Origin: Promethearchaeota archaeon
GTDB lineage: Archaea > Asgardarchaeota > Lokiarchaeia > Sigynarchaeales > MK-D1
Length of the DNA stretch: 7,754 bases
Assembly: GCA_016839385.1 (NCBI GenBank)
Contig: JAEOUK010000244.1
Span: forward strand, 1 to 7,754
Reading direction: 5' to 3'
Both the position numbers and the translations under genes were made by a program. Numbering within the stretch: the stretch's first letter is position 1; each line of letters begins with the position of its first letter. Shown here piece after piece: positions 1-4,170 of this stretch. The notes below the pieces were generated by a model. The model saw nothing but the letters and a program-made list of their open reading frames with translations, was not told the DNA's origin and ran no database searches.

Positions 1-1
1 A

Positions 2-415
2 AAAATTATCGATATCATTTTAGACCAACCTGGAATTCACTATCGAGAACTTTTACGTCTAGTAAAAACCAGTGCTAGTAACTTGACATGGCATTTGGAA
101 GTTCTTGTTAATTATAAAATAATTCACAAACAATTAGTTGGTAAATATTTGATATATTATCCTTATATAGAGAAAAATCCATTTGCAAATTTTGATCCAG
201 CACTTATAAAAAGTAAGACTACTCTGAATATATTACAATTGATTGGTGATAATCCTGGGATCTACCAAAATAAGATTGCAAATCGAATGGGATTAAGTCA
301 CAATACCGTAAAATATCACTTAGAGAAGCTTATTGAAGCTGAGCTTATTTACATCAAAAAGTCAGGACGGAAGAAATTATATTATGTGATTTTTGAACTA
401 AATGAAGAAAATTGA
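2..415 (+). CDS. Tandem winged-helix transcriptional regulator (5'-truncated by the window edge)
   Basis: The reading frame is open from base 2 and ends at TGA 413-415, so the true start lies outside the window; TTG 83 falls inside the first recognition helix and is not the start. The visible 137 residues hold two winged helix-turn-helix domains. The first, about residues 1-50, starts IIDIILDQPGIHYRELLRLV, has recognition helix SASNLTWHLEVL and ends in a wing around GKYLIYYP. The second, about 74-130, starts LNILQLIGDNPGIYQNKIA, has recognition helix LSHNTVKYHLEKL and wing KSGRKKLYYV. The NPGIY/QPGIH plus xYHLxxL pattern is typical of archaeal ArsR/MarR-like wHTH proteins, often with a sensor or membrane segment further N-terminal, which is not visible here. 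It should bind DNA in the cytosol; its targets are unknown. It converges on the methyltransferase gene with an 8-base gap. The family call is strong, the function generic. Confidence 0.82.
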   Translation, partial: KIIDIILDQPGIHYRELLRLVKTSASNLTWHLEVLVNYKIIHKQLVGKYLIYYPYIEKNPFANFDPALIKSKTTLNILQLIGDNPGIYQNKIANRMGLSHNTVKYHLEKLIEAELIYIKKSGRKKLYYVIFELNEEN

Positions 416-423
416 GAATAAGC

Positions 424-1080
424 TTAATTTCCATTGTCCTTATCAGAGTAACCAAAATTCAGTTGATAAGCGAACCATGATCCAAATTCCTCCTTTGTTT
501 CCAGACCTGCAGCTGCAGCCCACTTTCTCTCTGTTGAACGCAATGGATAATCAGGATCAATAAATAATTCACATAATGAAATTGTTCCAGTTGGTTTTAG
601 AATCCGTTTAAATTCTTTTAATACTTCAATAGGTTTTGGTATTTCAGGTAAGCAGGCTATTGCGAAGATAATGTCCACACTCTCATCTTCAAAATTCAAG
701 TGATATGCATCGTCCCTTTTTGGAATTATATTCTTGATATCTTCATCGTCACATCTTTTTTGAAGACGATCGATGATTCTCTGATCAATATCAATTGCAT
801 ATACTTTCCCTTTTGATCCGACACGCTTTGCCACTCCAATGGTATACGAACCCTTTCCTGGTCCCAATTCCACAACTATATCTCCATTTTTTGCTCCCAT
901 GCGTTCTGCAATCTGATCGGGTTTCTGGATGAATTTTCGACGGAATTTATTATCAATTATATTAACAACAAAGTGGGGTATTGGAAATGGATATATTTTT
1001 CTTGCGATTTTTGCAATGACAAATACCCACACTAAGATAGCGACTATTGGCCAGATTATTATGTGTAGAACGATATTCAT
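424..1080 (-). CDS. Membrane-anchored class I SAM-dependent methyltransferase
   Basis: A predicted 218-residue protein. Residues 1-25 form one hydrophobic membrane helix followed by basic residues (AKIARK), so the catalytic domain should face the cytosol. The Rossmann methyltransferase fold follows: motif I VELGPGKGSYT at about 70-80 binds S-adenosylmethionine, the acidic motif II end VYAIDID is at about 93-99, motif III-like RDDAYHLNF at about 122-130, motif IV DIIFAIACLPEIP at about 136-148, and the post-motif LKPTGTISLCE at about 161-171. The layout resembles the UbiE/COQ5-type branch; the substrate cannot be read, and a lipid or quinone-like one is only suggested by the anchor. An in-frame TTG at 1104 would add eight residues. 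I prefer ATG 1078-1080 because a TATA-like box centred near 1111 puts transcription start within about 5 bases of it, and neither start has a Shine-Dalgarno. The regulator gene converges downstream. Confidence 0.85.
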   Translation of the reverse strand: MNIVLHIIIWPIVAILVWVFVIAKIARKIYPFPIPHFVVNIIDNKFRRKFIQKPDQIAERMGAKNGDIVVELGPGKGSYTIGVAKRVGSKGKVYAIDIDQRIIDRLQKRCDDEDIKNIIPKRDDAYHLNFEDESVDIIFAIACLPEIPKPIEVLKEFKRILKPTGTISLCELFIDPDYPLRSTERKWAAAAGLETKEEFGSWFAYQLNFGYSDKDNGN

Positions 1081-1106
1081 TAGGGACACTGAAGAAAAAT
1101 CCAATT

Positions 1107-1116
1107 AAATATATTT
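1107..1116 (-). promoter_or_regulatory. TATA-like box for the methyltransferase gene
   Basis: The minus strand reads aaatatattt here, preceded by cgc/aa as a possible BRE. Its centre is about 31 bases ahead of ATG 1080, so a start of transcription 25-27 bases downstream would give an almost leaderless mRNA. This supports ATG 1080 over TTG 1104, which would lie upstream of the transcript start. The assignment rests on pattern and spacing only. Confidence 0.45.
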
Positions 1117-1127
1117 GCGATTTATTA

Positions 1128-1145
1128 TGTTGAGATAATTCAACA
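1128..1145. promoter_or_regulatory. 18-bp inverted repeat, possible operator between divergent genes
   Basis: TGTTGAGATAATTCAACA: two perfect 6-base arms (TGTTGA and TCAACA) around a 6-base spacer. It sits about 12 bases upstream of the methyltransferase TATA box and about 58 bases upstream of the TATA box of the zinc-ribbon gene. The size and symmetry suit a dimeric winged-helix regulator. Binding is not shown; short palindromes arise by chance in AT-rich DNA. Confidence 0.3.
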
Positions 1146-1202
1146 CAAAATCAGAATTTGCAGAATAGAGTATATTTTTTTGATGTAATTATGGTAAAAA
1201 CC

Positions 1203-1210
1203 TTTATATA
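1203..1210 (+). promoter_or_regulatory. TATA box for the zinc-ribbon gene
   Basis: The sequence tttatata lies in an A-rich setting (ggtaaaaacc just upstream could be a BRE). Transcription would start near 1232, giving a leader of roughly 35 bases to ATG 1267. A weak Shine-Dalgarno-like GATGAT at 1256-1261 lies five bases before that ATG, which favours ATG 1267 over the in-frame TTG 1261. Confidence 0.5.
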
Positions 1211-1266
1211 GGCAAGAGGCGGATAGAAAGGTAGTAATTCCACTAAAAATAAAAAGATGATTGATT

Positions 1267-1452
1267 ATGGGAAATGGTTATTGTCCAAAATGCCAAACGA
1301 ATGTAATTACGACTAAAAAATTACCTATTTGTAAAATTATTTTCTGGTTTATGTGCGGAATTATACCGGGAATAATTTGCCTAGTAAAGGAGATGAATGA
1401 ACCAGAGAATAAATGTAGTAAATGTGGGACTATATGTACTGCTCCACATTGA
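1267..1452 (+). CDS. Small membrane-associated zinc-ribbon protein, LITAF/BRI3-like layout
   Basis: A 61-residue protein. The N-terminal zinc knuckle is YCPKCQTNV (Cys6, Cys9). A hydrophobic segment, about residues 21-40 (ICKIIFWFMCGIIPGIICLV), follows, then a charged KEMNEPENK stretch and the second knuckle CSKCGTIC (Cys50, Cys53, with Cys57 extra). A split CxxC pair with a hydrophobic segment between is the layout of the eukaryotic LITAF and BRI3 domains, where both knuckles bind one zinc on the same membrane face. Small prokaryotic zinc-ribbon proteins of similar layout also exist, so descent from a common LITAF ancestor is not claimed. Function is unknown; a membrane-peripheral metal-bound adaptor is an inference. 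The in-frame TTG 1261 would add only two residues. The next gene begins 46 bases downstream on the same strand and also carries Cys clusters beside membrane helices. Confidence 0.7.
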   Translation: MGNGYCPKCQTNVITTKKLPICKIIFWFMCGIIPGIICLVKEMNEPENKCSKCGTICTAPH

Positions 1453-1474
1453 AACTAAATTCTATCTTCACTTA

Positions 1475-1483
1475 TTTTTTTTT
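1475..1483 (+). terminator. T9 tract after the zinc-ribbon gene, possible archaeal U-tract terminator
   Basis: Nine consecutive T residues lie 23-31 bases after the stop codon at 1450-1452. Archaeal RNA polymerase can terminate at U-rich tracts without a hairpin, and no clear stem precedes this one. It lies 16 bases before the next start codon, so it might only reduce read-through into that gene. Confidence 0.3.
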
Positions 1484-1498
1484 AGGAAACACACCAAG

Positions 1499-2065
1499 AT
1501 GATAAATGGAACTAAAGATACTACTAAAGAATTAGAAACAGAGAAAAAACAGTCATTTTGGCAGAAAATTAAGAAAACTTACAGAGAATATAAACCTTAT
1601 TTGCTTTCTCATCATCCGGACTGTGAAAAGTATGACGAACACGTCTTAAAAATCCGGGATAAAAAATTATGCATTGGGTGTTTTATTGGCTATCCAGCTG
1701 CAATTTTAGGAATTGGAATTTCCTTTCCTCTTATGTTTTATGATATAATCAGCAAGTGGATATTTTTGAGCATAGGAATACTTTTATCATTCGCAACGCT
1801 TTTGAGTTTGACTCGATTTCCGAGAAAAAGAGTCAGAAAGATAATCCAGAAATTACTAATTGGTTTAGGATCAGGATTCATACTCTCAGCTGTATGGTTC
1901 ATGATGGGATTTGCTTGGTATTTCAAAATTTTAGTGATCTGGGGGACTATTATTATTTTAAACATCCCGATATCATTGATGCATTATAAAACTCACCAAA
2001 AAAGTTGTCAAGACTGCGAATGGAAAAATGATTGGGAGAAATGCCCTGGATTTCAATCTGTTTAG
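1499..2065 (+). CDS. Four-helix membrane protein with Cys/His clusters (DUF2085-like)
   Basis: A predicted 188-residue protein. After a charged, Lys-rich N-terminus comes SHHPDCEKYDEHV (residues 37-49) and KKLCIGCFIGYP (55-66), then four hydrophobic helices at about 60-82, 86-105, 119-140 and 142-162, and a C-terminal tail with HQKSCQDCEWKNDWEKC (166-182). The HxxC...H...CxxC entry into the first helix recalls DUF2085 membrane proteins, whose biochemical role is not known; I cannot confirm membership. With an even number of helices both Cys clusters lie on the same side and could jointly bind a metal or form a redox pair. I chose ATG 1499 because the frame upstream to 1397 overlaps the zinc-ribbon gene out of frame and encodes unconvincing sequence; a weak AGGA lies 11 bases ahead. 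Co-transcription with the zinc-ribbon gene is possible. Confidence 0.72.
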   Translation: MINGTKDTTKELETEKKQSFWQKIKKTYREYKPYLLSHHPDCEKYDEHVLKIRDKKLCIGCFIGYPAAILGIGISFPLMFYDIISKWIFLSIGILLSFATLLSLTRFPRKRVRKIIQKLLIGLGSGFILSAVWFMMGFAWYFKILVIWGTIIILNIPISLMHYKTHQKSCQDCEWKNDWEKCPGFQSV

Positions 2066-2104
2066 ACTCTAAGAAGAGAACCTCATTATTTTAGCTTGGA
2101 TAGG

Positions 2105-2112
2105 TTTATACA
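2105..2112 (+). promoter_or_regulatory. TATA box giving a leaderless GH20 transcript
   Basis: The sequence tttataca is centred 24-25 bases ahead of the A of ATG 2133, the spacing archaea use between TATA box and transcription start. No Shine-Dalgarno precedes that ATG (tcttttatttgt). Together these predict that the mRNA begins at or next to the start codon. Confidence 0.55.
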
Positions 2113-2132
2113 AAATTACATCTTTTATTTGT

Positions 2133-4166
2133 ATGATGCCAAGATACCCGATTATTCCATATCCAACCACACTTGAAAAACGAATCGGTTTTTTTCGGGT
2201 AGATAAGTTAACAATTTTAATCTCGGATAACTTCCCAATAGAAAAAAATAAACTAAATCACATGTTTCATCATATATTATTGACCGAAAAGGAAAAGAAT
2301 ATACCTATAAAGATAGTTGAAACACTCAACAGCGATCCACACATTTCTCTCATTAGAATTAAGTGGGATTCTATTCCTGGTTGCGAAAGTAACGAATCTT
2401 ACTCTCTTGATATATCTGAAAATGAAATAGTAATTCGCACACCGACTGAAACAGGGCTGTTTTACGCTTTTCAGACTTTAATTCAATTAGTTTCCATTCA
2501 TAAAAGTGATAATAAAATATCAATACCATGTTGTAAAATAATTGATTGGCCTGCTTTCCCTATACGCGGTTTTATGCATGATGTTGGGAGAAATTTCATC
2601 TCTATTGAGCGTCTAAAACGACAAATGCAGATATTTGCTCGATATAAAATCAACGTTTTTCACTGGCATCTCACAGATAATCCTGCGTATCGAATAGAAT
2701 CACAAGCTTTTCCTGAGTTAAATGATCCTAAAAATTATCGTTCTACTCGAGATCCAGGGAAATTCTACACATACCAAGAAATTCACGATTTAATAGAGTT
2801 CTGTAAAGAATTACATATAACAATCATTCCAGAAATCGATGTTCCGGGTCATAGTAAATATTTCCGTAGGGCTATGAAAACTCGTATGAACACTCGAAAA
2901 GGAGTGGATATTTTGAGAATAATATTTACTGAATTTTTCGAGGAATTCTCTGTACAAGAATTTCCATATATCCATATAGGCAGTGATGAAATTTTCATAC
3001 GTAACCCGAAGAAATTCGCAGATGCGATAACCCAACTTGTTCATAACGCTGATCGGGAGGTTCTTATGTGGAATCCTGGGTTAGACGCTCCAAAATATGC
3101 CATATTACATAATTGGGGTCAATTTAAGGGTAAAAATCAAAGATACATTGACTCTAAAATCTATTATTTGAACCATATGGAACTTTTTTCCGGGATATTA
3201 AGATTATTTTTTTCTCAACCATGTTCCGTATCCTCATTTACAGAATCAAATGGAAGTGCATTAGGTTCTATCTTATGTTTATGGCCAGATGTAAATGTTA
3301 ATGATGAATCGAAAACAGAGAAATATAATTTTCTCTTTCCCGCACTTATCACAGTCGCGGAACGGATATGGAAGGGTAAAAGAGGTTTTCTTGACTTCTT
3401 CAACGGAATGCTACCGAATAAAGATAGTAAAGAACTAGAGGCTTTTGTAGAATATGAAGAGCGTCTAATCTTCCATAGAAATTTACTTAATTCTCTTTTT
3501 TTTTTTCCATATGTCAAGCAATCTGAGATAAGATGGAAAATTATCAGACCTTTGAAGAAGAACTTTCTCCCTAATCAACGCGATAATTCAATTAGAAATT
3601 CAATAGATGAATTAGAACGTAATAAAGAGAAGCTCGCTATCTTGGAACAAAGAGGGGCAACAATTGCATTATCATTTCGAAATAACGATCCGTCGATTTT
3701 TCAAGGAATTAGAACTGGAGTTGCTTATGCATACACTTCAATTTATTCAGAAAAATCAACTAAAATTACCGTATGGATCGGTTTTGAGACGCCTATCCGC
3801 TCTAATCGAGAATATAAGGGTATTCCGAAAATTAATGAATGGGATCCGAACGGGGGTCGTATTTGGCTTAATGATATAGAACTTAGACCTCCTCTTTGGC
3901 AAAATCCGGGAAAATATAATCATCATATCGTCCCCAGTTGGCACTACCCTCATCACGAAACACCCTACTGTGACGAGGAATTCTATTGGACCAGAAATCT
4001 ATATGAGTTGGAATTGCAATCAGGATGGAATAAACTCGTGATAAAATTAGTAAAATCCTATCCACGACAGAATTGGACTTTCACATTCATCCCAGTCACG
4101 AAAAATGGAATGGAATTTAAAGAAATCGAGGGATTGGATTTTTCTACTAAAGAGATAAATACTTAA
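2133..4166 (+). CDS. GH20 beta-N-acetylhexosaminidase, three-domain, without signal peptide
   Basis: A 677-residue enzyme expected to remove terminal beta-linked GlcNAc or GalNAc by substrate-assisted catalysis. Residues 1-140 are the GH20b domain, opening RYPIIPYP. The TIM barrel spans about 145-470: HDVGRNF (Arg153), FHWHLTDN (176-183, Asp182), PEIDVPGH (His240), the catalytic pair HIGSDE (Asp285/Glu286), active-site tryptophans at Trp313, Trp328 and Trp384, and FPALITVAERIW (402-413). The region after it, with FPYVKQSEIRWK (458-469) and a beta-sandwich at about 515-670 (WDPNGGRIWLN, PPLWQNPG, GWNKLVIKL), closely recalls secreted Bacteroidota GH20 enzymes. In the YLD motif, whose Asp contacts sugar O4/O6 in classical enzymes, this protein has Tyr345-Leu346-Asn347. 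No signal peptide or membrane helix is present, so it should act in the cytosol. ATG 2136 is an equivalent start. It converges on the surface-protein gene with a 4-base gap. Confidence 0.93.
   Translation: MMPRYPIIPYPTTLEKRIGFFRVDKLTILISDNFPIEKNKLNHMFHHILLTEKEKNIPIKIVETLNSDPHISLIRIKWDSIPGCESNESYSLDISENEIVIRTPTETGLFYAFQTLIQLVSIHKSDNKISIPCCKIIDWPAFPIRGFMHDVGRNFISIERLKRQMQIFARYKINVFHWHLTDNPAYRIESQAFPELNDPKNYRSTRDPGKFYTYQEIHDLIEFCKELHITIIPEIDVPGHSKYFRRAMKTRMNTRKGVDILRIIFTEFFEEFSVQEFPYIHIGSDEIFIRNPKKFADAITQLVHNADREVLMWNPGLDAPKYAILHNWGQFKGKNQRYIDSKIYYLNHMELFSGILRLFFSQPCSVSSFTESNGSALGSILCLWPDVNVNDESKTEKYNFLFPALITVAERIWKGKRGFLDFFNGMLPNKDSKELEAFVEYEERLIFHRNLLNSLFFFPYVKQSEIRWKIIRPLKKNFLPNQRDNSIRNSIDELERNKEKLAILEQRGATIALSFRNNDPSIFQGIRTGVAYAYTSIYSEKSTKITVWIGFETPIRSNREYKGIPKINEWDPNGGRIWLNDIELRPPLWQNPGKYNHHIVPSWHYPHHETPYCDEEFYWTRNLYELELQSGWNKLVIKLVKSYPRQNWTFTFIPVTKNGMEFKEIEGLDFSTKEINT
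3496..3506 (+). repeat. T11 homopolymer inside the GH20 gene
   Basis: Eleven consecutive T residues encode the Leu-Phe-Phe-Phe stretch just before FPYVKQSE. The frame is intact on both sides, with GH20-like sequence before and after. Such a run is a hot spot for polymerase slippage, assembly error or transcriptional slippage, though no frameshift is seen. Confidence 0.8.
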
Positions 4167-4170
4167 CATC

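Noticed and set aside
83..415. A complete 110-residue regulator starting at TTG 83
   Set aside because: The frame is open to the window edge and the residues before TTG 83 complete the first winged helix, so the gene is truncated rather than short.
1397..1498. An N-terminal extension of 34 residues on the four-helix membrane protein, overlapping the zinc-ribbon gene
   Set aside because: It lies out of frame inside a gene with clear CxxC motifs, has no Shine-Dalgarno, and its Phe-rich part is only the translated T9 tract. ATG 1499 gives a sensible charged N-terminus.
2073..2132. An upstream in-frame hydrophobic stretch (LIILAWIGLYK) that could be a signal peptide for GH20
   Set aside because: The frame from the stop at 2070 to ATG 2133 contains no ATG, GTG or TTG, and the stretch overlaps the TATA box. 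GH20b domains normally begin right at the IIPYP segment.
2811..3956. Minus-strand and alternative-frame open frames of 60-100 codons within GH20
   Set aside because: They lie fully within a strongly supported GH20 frame and have no recognisable motifs or start signals.
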